NCBI GenBank assembly: GCA_033807695.1
Contig: CM066303.1
Span: forward strand, 4,464,001-4,528,000
Direction of reading: 5' to 3'
Source of the DNA: Daedaleopsis sinensis
Taxonomy: Eukaryota > Basidiomycota > Agaricomycetes > Polyporales > Polyporaceae
DNA: 64,000 nt
The position numbers were made by a program, and so were the translations under genes. The notes beneath the pieces are model-generated. The model was not told the origin of the DNA. It saw nothing but the letters and a program-made list of their open reading frames with translations, and searched no databases. Of this stretch, positions 47,924 to 58,704 are shown one piece after another; the first letter of the stretch is position 1, and each line of letters begins with the position of its first letter.

Positions 47924-48522
47924 GATGGCGCAGCGTGTGATAGTCGTGTTATAGATGATACGTAGTGTTTAAGTATCCCCTTTCAGTTACTAGCCTATTG
48001 ACCCGAGGGATAGGATACCTTTCACCGGGCTGTTTGAAGGCTATCGATGCAAGCAATATTTTAACTATTACCAGCCTTTCCCCTGGTGTAGTAGCCTAGC
48101 TATTGCGACCTATCGCGTGGAGTGATAGCCTTGTTCCAGGTAAAATATATTTTAACTATTGCACAGCCGGATAGGTAGTCTATACAATGGCTATGGTACG
48201 GCCATCACACGGTGCGATGGGTTGTCTCTTTGACTGCCTATTGACAGCCTACAACCCGCCTATCACTTGGCTCAATAGCTTTGGTATAGTGAGTGGAAAG
48301 GTTACCTGTACAACGACTATTCCCCGCATCCATTGGCTTGCCATACTTTACCTATAACGCGGCTATTTGCCTTGGAATTAGTCTGCCTTTCCCACCGTGT
48401 GATAGCCTTGTAATGGATGTGTTATAGATAAACTAGTCACTAGGGCGATAGGTAAGTAATCAGTAAGTTATGGTTAAACACTACGTATCATCTATAACAC
48501 GACTATCACACGCTGCGCCATC
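47924..48522. mobile_element. 599-bp non-autonomous inverted-repeat element, copy 2
   Basis: Same length, orientation and sequence as the copy at 22527-23125, with the same 49-bp terminal inverted repeats. Here the right flank (GGGCCTTGCACGGTGTG) extends the inverted repeat by 17 bp, while the left flank diverges; in copy 1 the reverse holds. It lies between the satellite array and the Helitron leader. It is non-coding and presumably mobilised in trans by an unidentified DNA transposase. Confidence 0.85.
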
Positions 48523-49205
48523 GGGCCTTGCACGGTGTGTATAGTGGACACCACTTTTCACGCCTCATGCGCGGCCGGTCAATGGGCGTCCAACCGGCCC
48601 GGTCTGCCTACTACATGGGAGAAGACCCGGCCGCATTCGCTGTGAGTTTGATGGTGTGCACTAAATAAGTTTATAATGGGTGCTTACCCCAGTTTAAGCT
48701 ACATCATTGATCACATCAACTACATTTGATCCCATCCGTTCAACATCAGTTCAAACTACAGGATCCGGTAAGTGGGTTTGGCTTATTAATCTAGCACTTC
48801 AATTGAATATCCCGGTTATAGTCCGTTGTTCCTGTTGTTCCCGCGGCTTCTGCTCTGCATAGCAGCTACCAAAACCAGTAAGTGAGGGTTTCTAATCAAG
48901 TAACTCCGCTTTTCTAATGGTTCTAATGTATCCTTCAGCACTCTGCTGCTCTACTGGGTCTATACTACTGTTTTCCCACAACTTCTGCTTTACACAGCAA
49001 CTACCAAAATCAGTAAGTGATGGATTCTAATCAACTAAGTCCGCTTTTCTAATGTTTTCTTCAGCAATCTGCTGCTATACTAGGTCTATAGTATTGTGTT
49101 ATCTCACAGCTTCACATACTTTCCCTTCACATCCCGGTAAGTAAAAACATAATTGCTGTCTCACCTGTTACTTTTATTTATATCTCTTACAGTTAACCCT
49201 CAACA
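48523..49205 (+). other. Helitron 5' leader with four apparent introns
   Basis: Upstream of the Rep-helicase ATG, four intervals look like introns: 48768-48821, 48878-48938, 49013-49064 and 49137-49192, each with GTAAGT or GTAAGTG-like donors and an AG end. The second and third, with their preceding exon (CAGCTACCAAAACCAG / CAACTACCAAAATCAG), are tandem copies about 135 bp apart. No reading frame runs through, so this is best read as a spliced 5' UTR with a duplicated exon-intron unit. Confidence 0.6.
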
Positions 49206-52200
49206 ATGAATTCAAATCACGATACAAATAACCCTTTGCCTCCGCAGTCCCCGTAGGTTTTAATAATTATCTTTCCCTTCGGTCAAGCCAATCTAACATA
49301 CTATAGACGAACCCCTGAGCGTGACCGGGCAGCAGAGAGGGCAAATGAGAGAGATAATCGACTTAATTCGATGACTTCTCCTTCTCTTCGACGCGAGCGT
49401 TTGCATACAATCAATCCTATACCTCCCCCCCAGCCGCATTTTAGAGCTGAAAATGCAGGCGCACTTAGTGGCTCTTCTTCATACAATTTGGGCAATGGAT
49501 TTCAGTTACAACCTCCCTTTCAACCAGTTTCTATGGGGCAGTCATTTGGGGGGAATAATGTGCAACCAGGGGGATCAAACTTGGGTGTAGGAAATGCAGC
49601 TTATCCGAGAGCAGTGAATCAGCCGATGCAGCCTATGGCTGGACCTTCATCAGGTCCCAGATTTGTTCAAGCTTATGGTCGTGATTGGAATGCAGGTTTA
49701 ATGGCTAATTTCAATGCTCGCCATGCAGAGAGGGTTCGAAATCGAGGGGTGCGAAATAGTGATCATACATCTAATGGCAATAATATCAGCGAGGGCAATT
49801 CAGGTCATCACGGTGGGATTCAGATTCAGGGAATGTCAAGTGGTAGTACATACCATGCACATGCTGCTTTGCGTAACAGACAGGACCAAGAGCGAATTGA
49901 CCAACAGCGAGTAGAGGCTGAAGCGGTAGCAGCCGCTCGGTTGCGTTTGCAAGAAGAACAAGCAGCTATGCGAGCAGCTGAGAATGAAGCACAACGTGTA
50001 ATGAATGACCAAAGGGCTGCTCAGCGAGCTCTCCCACCCGGTCGGAGAAATTATGCTGAGCCTGAGGCACGCCATAACCTTGGTGCCATGGATGTTGTTT
50101 GTAGCAAATGTGGGGCGTTACATTTTATAGATGAACGGCTCAGCAGTAGCTCAAAACGTAATCCGAGATTTGGTGTCTGTTGTCTTCAGGGTCAAGTGTC
50201 ATTGCCTCTGCCAAGGCTACCTCCGCAGCCACTAAAGGATCTTATGGATGGTACTGATGCACGGTCAGGCGAGTTTCTGAAAAATATACGGAAGTATAAT
50301 GTGGCATTTGCATTTACATCGACTGCCGCAAAATTAAGACAGGGTATTCTTGATGTTCCAGGTCCATATTCTTTTATCATCCAAGGGAACATCTATCATC
50401 GTATGGGCCCACTTCAAGCCCAACATCCTGATGGGCGAAATGCAAAATATGCACAGCTGTATATTTATGACTCTCAGATGGCATTAACTAGACGCACATC
50501 TGATATATACAGCACTTTGAACGCCACCACGATGCGAGAGCTACAAGATATGTTCATGAGGGAAAATCCATTAGTTCCTTTGTACAAGGCAGCTTATCAA
50601 TGGTTTATGGAACAACCAGCGGAACAGCGCGGACAGCTCAGTGCACGGATTGTACTACAGCCATCTGCTGATGGGCGGCGTTATAATCTGCCTACTTCTG
50701 ATGAGGTCGCTGCCATTATCCCTGGCTCAGGAGAGAATGAAGATGTCGATAAGCACCGTCAGATAGTTTTGCACTTGCAAGATGGAGGATTAAAATACAT
50801 TAGTCATTTAAACCCTTTATATGCACCATTGCATTATGTGCTTTTGTTTCCTCGAGCTGAACAGGGATGGCATACGGCGATTTCTTCAGTTGCTGGACCA
50901 GATGGAAATGTGCGTGCACCTAATGTCACTCAGCGATGCTACTATGCATATGTGCTACACCCTCGACATATCCAAAATAATGAAGTAGACTATCTGTTTC
51001 GTGGTGGCCGTTTGTTGCAGCAGTATATGGTCGATGCGTGGGCGTCATGCGAAGCAAGCAATCTATTTTGGATCCGCCACAATCAAAAGCAAATCCGTGC
51101 AGATTTGTATCAGGGTTTGGTAGATGCTGTCCATGCAGCTGACCAAAATGCTGAAGGTGTTGATTTGGCTAACCAGGGTCAAAATGTGATATTGCCATCC
51201 ACACATCCAGGTAGTAGTAGACATATGTATCAGCTATTTCAGGATTCTATGGCGATATGCCGGAGATTCCGTAAACCTGATATCTTTCTTACTATGACTG
51301 CAAACCCGAGATGGCCAGAAGTGGAAGAGGCATTACTCAAGCTTGCCGGAGGTGATCCTTCTCGCAAGCAACAACCCGCAGACCGTCCAGACATTGTGGC
51401 TAGAGTGTTTCATCTCAAGAAACAGATGTTGTTGAAGATGATAAAAGATGGATTCTTTGGAGAGTTAGCTGCCGACGTCTATACCATTGAGTTTCAGAAA
51501 CGTGGCCTACCGCATATACATCTGCTTATATTTCTGAAAGAGCCATATAAGATCAGGGATGCGACTATGGTGGACAGTATTGTGTGTGCGAAACTTCCGG
51601 ATCCTGTTACCCAACCGTTGCTCTATGATACAATTACCCGTTGCATGCTTCATGGCCCTTGCGATAAACGGTGCAAGGACTCTGACAATGCACCCTGTGC
51701 CAAACACTTTCCCCGTCCATATGTTGCAGAAACTACTTTGAGTGAAGATGGTTATCCGGTATATGCCCGCCCAGAGGATGGGCATACATATACAGATAAT
51801 AGGGGAAATGTCTTCTCAAACAAAGATGTAGTTCCGTATAATCCCCATCTTTGTGCGACATTTAACTGTCACATAAATGTTGAGATATGTGCATCAGTGA
51901 AAGCGGTGAAATATATACATAAATATATTTACAAGGGACATGATCGTGCTACTGTAGAGGTAGGTCAAGAGCAGCAGCAGGGACCAACAGATGAAATCCG
52001 TGAATACGTTGACGCACGTTACATTGGTCCTCCGGAAGCAATGTGGCATTTGCAAGAGTGGTCTATGCATGAGGAGTCTCCGGCAGTATACCGCTTGCCA
52101 GTTCATCTGAAAAATGAACAAACTGTGTACTTTGACCCTGAAGACATTGCTGAGGATGTAGTGGATCGAGTGAGTTCACAGAAGACTCAATTGACGGAAT

Positions 52201-54248
52201 GGTTCACTGCCAATATAGCATACCCCGAAGCTAGAAATATACTGTATCAGAACTTTCCTGAGAGCTTTGTATGGAATAAGAAAACACGTACGTGGAGCCC
52301 CAGACAGAGGTCCTTTGCCATAGGCCGTATCCACTTTGTTCATCCATCTGCAGGAGATCGCTTCTACCTCCGGCTGCTTCTGACAGTTGTTACAGGCGCG
52401 CAGTCATGGGAGGACCTGCAACGCTTTGAAGGTGAATTGCATCCCTCCTTTAAAGCAGCTTGCTTGGCCCGTGGTATGTTGGAAGATGACAATGAGTGGA
52501 AAGAATGTCTCAATGAAGCTGTTCATATGCAGACGGGACATCAATTGCGGCAACTATTTGCTATTATTTTAGTATTCCAGTATCCCGCTCAGCCATCATT
52601 ACTATGGGAGCAGTTCCGAGAGCATTTATGTGATGATCTCTGTCACAAGCTGACTACAATGGGATACGATGAGCCTACGGAAGAACAAATTTATGACTTT
52701 GGACTGCATCTTTTGAATGAGATGTTACTACGGTCAGGCAAATCGTTGCGCGACTTTCCACCTATGCCTCTTCCGCAAATGCCATGGGCTGCTGTGGCCA
52801 ACTCCTTGATTCAGCAAGAGCTCAATTATAACATTGAGGCTCTACAGGCTCAGGTGGCTGCCAATTGTCAACGGTTTAATACAGAGCAGCGCGAAGCATA
52901 TACCAAAGTTGTGGATTCAGTCGAGCAAAGCAGTGGTAGAATATTTTTCCTTCATAGTGCAGGAGGCTGTGGGAAGACCTATGTGTGCAATACTATTGCT
53001 TCGTCTGTACGTGCAAGCGGTCGTGTTGCTTTGACTGTTGCTTCATCAGGAATTGCTTCGCAGTTATTAGTTGGAGGACGTACTGCTCATTCACGCTTCA
53101 AAATTCCCATCCCAGCACTTGGTGATTCCACATGTAACATGCCTCAGAACTCTGAGCTCGCAGCTTTGATCAAAGAAACTGCACTGATAATATGGGATGA
53201 AGCACCTATGCAGACACGGTCTGCTATTGAAGCAGTTGAGCGCTCCATTAGATCAGTTAGAGCTGTAAATCGTCCGTTCGGTGGAATTACTGTGCTCTTT
53301 GGAGGTGATTTCCGTCAATGTCTTCCTGTAGTTCCACGTGGTTCACGAGCACATATTGTCGATGCAACAATATGCAGATCACCGCTATGGCATCATGTGA
53401 AAATGCTTCATCTAAGGCAGAACATGAGATTGGAGCAGCAGCCCGAAAATGTGGCATTCGCAGATTGGCTTCTTAAAGTTGGAAATGGCACAAATGTTCA
53501 CTCTGATGGTCAAATCAATTTACCTCCTGCTATGGCTTTGACACCCAACAATGTTGAATCTCTGATTGCGGCACTTTATCCTGATATCATTGTTGCCAAC
53601 AAGCCAGACGAGTACTTCTCACAGCGGACTATATTATCTGCCAAAAACGATGCAGTAGACGAACTGAACCAGACCATACTTGACATGTTTCCCGGTGAAG
53701 AGTCAAGTCTTCACTCTGCAGACAAGGTCTTAGAAGAACACAACCAGCACTATCCTATCGAGTTTTTGAACACAATCAAGGTCTCAGGTCTTCCATTGGC
53801 AGATCTCCGATTGAAACCAGGGTGTCCTCTAATGCTGTTGAGAAACTTGGATGCGGCTAATGGCCTTTGCAATGGAACTCGCATGATTTTGTTGGATATT
53901 GGCCGAAGGGTATTACGCTGTCGCATTTTGGGCGGTGACCATGCTGGCAAAGAGGTCTACATACCCAGAATCACTATTGAGCCCTCTTCGGAAGATATAC
54001 CAATCCGTATGAGCCGTCGTCAATTTCCCGTTCGCCTTGCATTTGCTATGACAATCAATAAAGCCCAGGGCCAGTCTGTGACCCATGTTGGTCTGGATCT
54101 CCGGACAGCTGTATTCAGCCATGGTCAACTTTATGTTGGACTCTCCCGTTGTACTTCACCTTTGCGCATTAAGGTGTTGTTAGCGGAGGATAAAACAGAT
54201 TTCCGCACTTCCAATATTGTCTACCAGGAAGTCATTCCCCCTCAATAG
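49206..54248 (+). CDS. Helitron replication initiator-helicase (RepHel)
   Basis: A short first exon (MNSNHDTNNPLPPQSP) joins over a 54-bp intron (49253-49306) to one long exon, giving 1,662 residues. The Asn/Gly/Gln-rich N-terminus is followed by an AE/QR-rich helix and a zinc-finger-like CSKCGALHF. The Helitron N-terminal and Rep region contains the HUH motif (RGLPHIHLLIFL) and the two-tyrosine motif (KYIHKYIYKGHDRATVE). The C-terminal third is a PIF1-type SF1 helicase: Walker A HSAGGCGKTYVCNTI, Walker B LIIWDEAPM, FGGDFRQCLPVV, LRQNMRL, NGTRMIL and MTINKAQGQS with QLYVGLSRCTS. These drive rolling-circle-like transposition. All motifs are intact, so the element may be autonomous. Its AT-richer codon use contrasts with the host genes. 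Confidence 0.97.
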
Positions 54249-54707
54249 TACTGCTCTTCTCCTTTTCCACTTCCCATCTTTCACTCCTATCCTACCCTGT
54301 TTAATAAACACTTTTCATCTTTGTAACTCTCTGTATAGTAGAGTAGCTGAAATCCATGCCTTATTTCTGCTTGAACACTTGAGGGCAGGCACGAGTGAAT
54401 AATTAATCTGAGTGTAAGTTCTAAGTAAAAGTACAGTTTAACCTAACATTAAGCCTTGAGCCGAAGGCAAAAGTGCTCAGTAAGTTGTAGTTATTTCTTT
54501 ATTATTGCTACTGAGCCGAAGGCGAACTATCACTGTTACTATTGAGCCGAAGGCGAAGGCCCCAGTAGGTTGTAGTTATTTGTTTATTATTGCTACTGAG
54601 CCGAAGGCGAACTGTCATTGTTACTATTGAGCCGAAGGCGAAGTCCCACAGTGGCAAAGCTTCATACGCTTCGATTATGAGCCGAAGGCGATATCCCACA
54701 GTGGCAA
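54249..54707. repeat. GAGCCGAAGGC repeat cluster downstream of the Helitron gene
   Basis: Six copies of GAGCCGAAGGC start at 54458, 54513, 54544, 54598, 54629 and 54679, spaced alternately about 54 and 31 bp, and embedded in longer duplicated blocks (TTATTATTGCTACT, CCCACAGTGGCAA). They follow the presumed 3' UTR of the Rep-helicase. This may be Helitron subterminal sequence, but the expected hairpin and CTRR end were not located with confidence. Confidence 0.7.
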
Positions 54708-55083
54708 CATCAGCGCCGGCTTTTATTGTCCGTATGCTCCTACTGAATACAATGCTCTGGCCTAGCCTGGCACATTCGGGGATCGAAACATTTCTCAGGA
54801 CGAATTGGGTGAAATCGGTAGGAACACCCTTCAGGCGATTGATCGGATCGTCCTGAGGCGTCATCGAGTTGAAGAGAGGGTGGAATGCCCCATCTCTGAA
54901 GTATCCCACGTCTCCTATGTCGACCTCGCGCTGGCTGATGGTACGGGTTGCGCCTGGGGGCGAGTTCGAGGAAGTGACGATAGGCTCTGGCAGAGGTGAT
55001 GGTTCAGGCATCCAGAGAGGGTGCCCATATCCGAGTGGGAACAGCTGTTCGGCGTAGATGTCCCAGGCCGTCGAAGTCGACAT
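54508..55083 (-). pseudogene. Chimeric frame: captured WD40 first exon fused to repeat-derived tail
   Basis: The ATG at 55083 corresponds to the start of the WD40 gene at 21854. The frame follows that protein for about 125 residues (MSTSTAWDIYAEQLFPLGYG through SIRTIKAGAD), then leaves exon 1 about 12 bases before its donor and reads on through GAGCCGAAGGC repeats (RLRLIIEAY, WDFAFGSIVTMTVRLRL) to a stop at 54508. About 191 residues in all, with no WD40 repeats. Because the original upstream 269 bp came along, transcription is conceivable. I treat it as a truncated copy rather than a functional gene. Confidence 0.75.
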
Positions 55084-55352
55084 GGTGGTCGTCTCAACTA
55101 TCGTCGCGGGCCTAGTAGATATAAGTATTGTACCAATGGAGGCAGTGCATCGAAGTAGCGCAGTGAAGTCACCTCGTGTGAACCTTGTACGATAGAACCA
55201 TGGCCCACACAGCCTAGAACACCTCATGGAGGGTATGAGTGTGGAAGTCCCACTAGTGCTAGCTATAATGCATCATGGTACACAGCTACTTACTAGAACT
55301 TCTAGTAGAACGGCAGTGTCACTGAAAAGTATGAGCGGACTTACAGCCGATT
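54708..55352. repeat. Inserted copy of the WD40 gene promoter and exon 1, flanked by TGGCAAC
   Basis: Near-identical to 21479-22123 with no indel. The inserted stretch is bordered by a 7-bp direct repeat TGGCAAC (54702-54708 and 55352-55358). The sequence on its left contains CCCACAGTGGCAA twice, and the right side continues GGCAACTTGGCC, so removing the insert restores one continuous sequence. The repeats look like a target-site duplication made on insertion. The source locus has no such repeats. Confidence 0.85.
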
Positions 55353-55725
55353 GGCAACTTGGCCACCGTTGCGGCCAAAGCGCCAACCCACGTGGCAGTT
55401 CGGTCATTGCCGGATACTCAGTATTTGTAGTTTGTAGCGCCCGGAGTTAGCAACGTTAACTATGCCATGAACCACACCCATCTCTCCTCCTCCTCCTCCT
55501 CCTCCTCCTCCTCCTTTTGACTAAATAAATCATTTGTGCGGAGAATCTTCTACTCAATACCTCACTTGCTGGTGCTTTATCTGCGCTGTCTAGACCTTCT
55601 TCACCACTAATTCTGCTTAACGGGTAGGGGGTCGGATATTATTTCGAAACTTGAACGTCGTTTGACTTATCATCTACTACTATTGCTATTTCGTTCGTGA
55701 CGGCAGCTCGACATCTCCAGCCACT
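55353..55725. other. Upstream region of dynamin gene 1 with (CTC)n tract
   Basis: A CTC/CCT trinucleotide microsatellite runs from about 55485 to 55515. Pyrimidine-rich sequence near 55560-55720 probably contains the transcription start and 5' UTR of the dynamin gene. No gene is visible. Confidence 0.6.
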
Positions 55726-58704
55726 ATGGCCAACGTACAACCTACCCTTCTCAACACAGATTACGGGAAAAGTTCCAAGGAGCTTATAGAATTCGTGGGT
55801 CAGCTGCGGGCGCTAGGGTCAGTACAATGGCCACTCGTTTTGCCGTCTGCGATAACTAACGTTACAACTCCGTCACAGAGCCCACATAGATCTAGAGCTA
55901 CCTCGAATTGTTGTGATAGGAAACCAGAGCGCAGGAAAGTCGAGTCTTGTGGAAGCCATCTCAGGGGTAAGTGGCTCATCCCAACAGCGTATGTCGGTCC
56001 TTGACACGTAGAACACCCAGATCAGTGTCCCGCGTGACGCAGGGACATGTACGAGATGTCCAATGGAGTGTCGTCTTGCGCATTCCACCGGAGAGTGGTC
56101 TTGCCAGATCAAGATCCGGTGGGAGTACGAGAGCGACAACAAACAGCGCCGCGAGGAGGTCGAGGAGGTCGAATTCGGACCCCTATTAACCGACAAGGGC
56201 GACGTCGAGCCGATGCTCCGCCGTGCGCAGGCCGCTGTGCTCAACCCGGACGTTGCGTGTGCAACCTTCGCAAACATGACTAACGCTCAACTTCAGGCAG
56301 GGGCGCACACAAAGGGCAAGAAAGCGCTCCTGTTCTCGAGGAACATCGTTTGCATCGAGCTGACTGGCCCAGATCTCGCGGACCTGTCGTTCGTGGACCT
56401 CCCCGGTATCGTGCAGAATGCGGAAGCGGAGGTGGTGCAGCTCGTCGAGGACCTCGTCAAATCGTACATCCACGGGAACAGTCTCATCCTTGTTACGCTA
56501 CCGATGAGCGGTACGCCTCCACTCGGCTGGTTGTGACCTGTCTTGATCATTTGTGCAGATGACATCGAAAACCAGAAGGCTGCAAGACTCGCGAAGGAGG
56601 CGGATCCCAAGGGGCTGCGGACCATCGGTGAGTCATAGCACTTCGAGCGCGGAGTACAGTCTACAACACATTCCCAGGGGTGATGACGAAGCCGGACTTG
56701 TTGACGGCGGGCTCGACCAAGGCACGCGACATGTGGCTTGAGGTGCTCGAAGGTCGCCGACACCCGCTGCTGCACGGTTACTTCTGCACACGTCAACCGG
56801 ACGACGACGAACGCTCGCGCGGGATATCTGCAGCGGCCGCTCGCGAGGCGGAGCTCCAGTTCTTCCAGAGTACCACGCCGTGGGCGACCTCCGGGCATCA
56901 GCATCGGTTTGGGACGACGAACCTTGTGCAGAACATCAGCAAGCTTCTCACGAACATCATCCGCGAGGCGTGAGTGTCGTCGTATGTCAGGTGCTGTTAG
57001 ATGCAGGCTGACTCTCTATAGCTTGCCCGGACTCATGGAACAGGTCGCGTCTCAGCTCGAGAGCTGCAACTCGCAACTCGCGAAGCTTCCCCCGCCAGTT
57101 ACGATCGAAGCCGCTGCCTTTGTCTTCAACCTCGTGTCCGAATTCTGCAACAATCTCGCTCAGCGCGTCAGGGGCTCGCCCGATCACACCGAGCTCGTTC
57201 AGAGCACGCGCCGGATGTACGATAACTTCAAGACTACCATCCGGTCCTCTGCACCACCCTTTGTACCCTACAAGGATGCCGCCCACGCACCGAAAGACAT
57301 AATGGAGTACATTCGAGTCGACAGGAACGACAGGAAAGCGCGGGGTAAGGCGTACACCGGGCAGGTCTTGTATCTCGAAGACGTACGGGCCCATATCGGC
57401 GCGTAAGTGCTCGTGTCGTCGACGCGGTATGTCCACTGACACAGCCTGTAGCTGCATGACGCGCGAGCTACCCGGAAACGTTCCGTATGCGGCGAAGTTA
57501 GCGCTGTTCCAGGCGTTCCAACAATCTTGGGAAAATTCGGCGCTGGGGTGCTTCGAGGAGGTGCAGGACGTGTTCAAGGAGCGTGTCGCTGTGCTCGTGC
57601 GCGAGTACTTTGAGCGGTATGCGAATCTCAAAGCCATTGTCGGGTACGCGTCGCGCTCCTCTCTGCACTTGCTGCTTACTGACTTCGGCCCTTTGGCTTA
57701 GGCCGGCGACTATGGAGTTGATGAAGACCTGCGCTGAGCGTACGGCAAGTCAGCTGCATGTTGTGCTCGAGCTGGAAACATCCCCTTTCACGCAGAACAA
57801 TCACTACTTCGTCGAGTGTCGGGACAAATGGTTCGCCAAGTATAAGGACGCGCGAGCGGGCAAAGGCCCTGCGGAGCGTGTCACCCCGGCCAGCGTAGCC
57901 CCGAACCCGGTCTTCAGCTTTGTACCGCGTGAGTGGTCTCATGGTACCTGACTCTTTACTTGTGCTGATGCTCGCTTTCGCACATTGCAGCTACGACTCC
58001 TGCGCGCGCGCCCCCGGGCAGTGCTCCCCCATCGAAGAAAGCGCGACCCGGAGCACCGGCCGGGCCGCGCCCTGCGAGCGTTTCTTCCCCCTCGTCTTCT
58101 GAGGCCGAATCCTCCATCGAGGACGGGGATCATGCAATGGGGAAAGCGGCTACACCCCATGCGGTACCGGCTGCCAAAGACTTCACTTTCACTCCTCCTG
58201 CGCCTGCGGCGCCGGCGAAAGCGCTGTCCCCTGAAGATCAAGAGAAGCGGAACGAGCTACTCAAACAGACTCTGGCGAACCTCGCGATGCTGGGACATGA
58301 GGGGCTGCACGAGGAGGACCTCGGGAAGCTCAACCCTGTGGATATCTACGAGGACGAGCTGCAGGTTATGGCCGAGGTCCGCGCGTACTTCCAGGTTGCC
58401 TACAAGGTGCGTTCGAGTCTACGAGCCCTCCACGCCGCGCACTGTGCCTCACACCGTCTGGTTACGTCAGCGCGTGATCGACTACATCCCGCTGTCGATC
58501 GACCACCACTTCCTGTACGCGTTCGTCAAGAGCCTCCAGCAAACGCTGTTTGAGCGGCTCGGGCTCGGCACCCCGACGTCGGCGGCGCGGTGCAGCGCGT
58601 ACATTGCGGAAGATCCGACGGTTGCGGCCCTGCGGGACGAGCTCATGTCGAAGAAGAAGCGGCTTGAGAACGTGCAGCGCGCTCTGTACAGCTTCGGTCT
58701 TTGA
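55726..58704 (+). CDS. Dynamin-like GTPase 1
   Basis: About ten exons splice to a protein of roughly 780 residues from ATG 55726 (MANVQPTLLNTDYGKSSKEL). The GTPase domain is complete: P-loop VIGNQSAGKSSLVEAISG, switch I SVPRDAGTCTRCPMECRL, G3 FVDLPGI and G4 VMTKPD. The dynamin stalk follows (MEQVASQLESCNSQLAKLPP, FVFNLVSEFCNNLAQRVRG, FQQSWENSALGCFEEVQDVF). A Pro/Ala/Ser-rich insert with a basic patch (PPSKKARPG) precedes a GED-like C-terminus (VMAEVRAYFQVAYK, IDYIPLSIDHHFLYAFVKSL). No PH domain or membrane anchor is seen, which fits Vps1/Drp/Mx-like rather than classical dynamins. Such proteins assemble on membranes and cut or remodel them; cargo here is unknown. Confidence 0.92.

Noticed and set aside
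54458..54689. Repeat-spacer pattern of GAGCCGAAGGC as CRISPR
   Set aside because: The intervening sequences are themselves repeated, and the context is a fungal Helitron.
54708..55352. Simple Helitron gene capture as the full explanation for the duplicated fragment
   Set aside because: The fragment has 7-bp direct repeats at its borders and the Helitron 3' end was not located, so it may be an insertion beside rather than inside the element.
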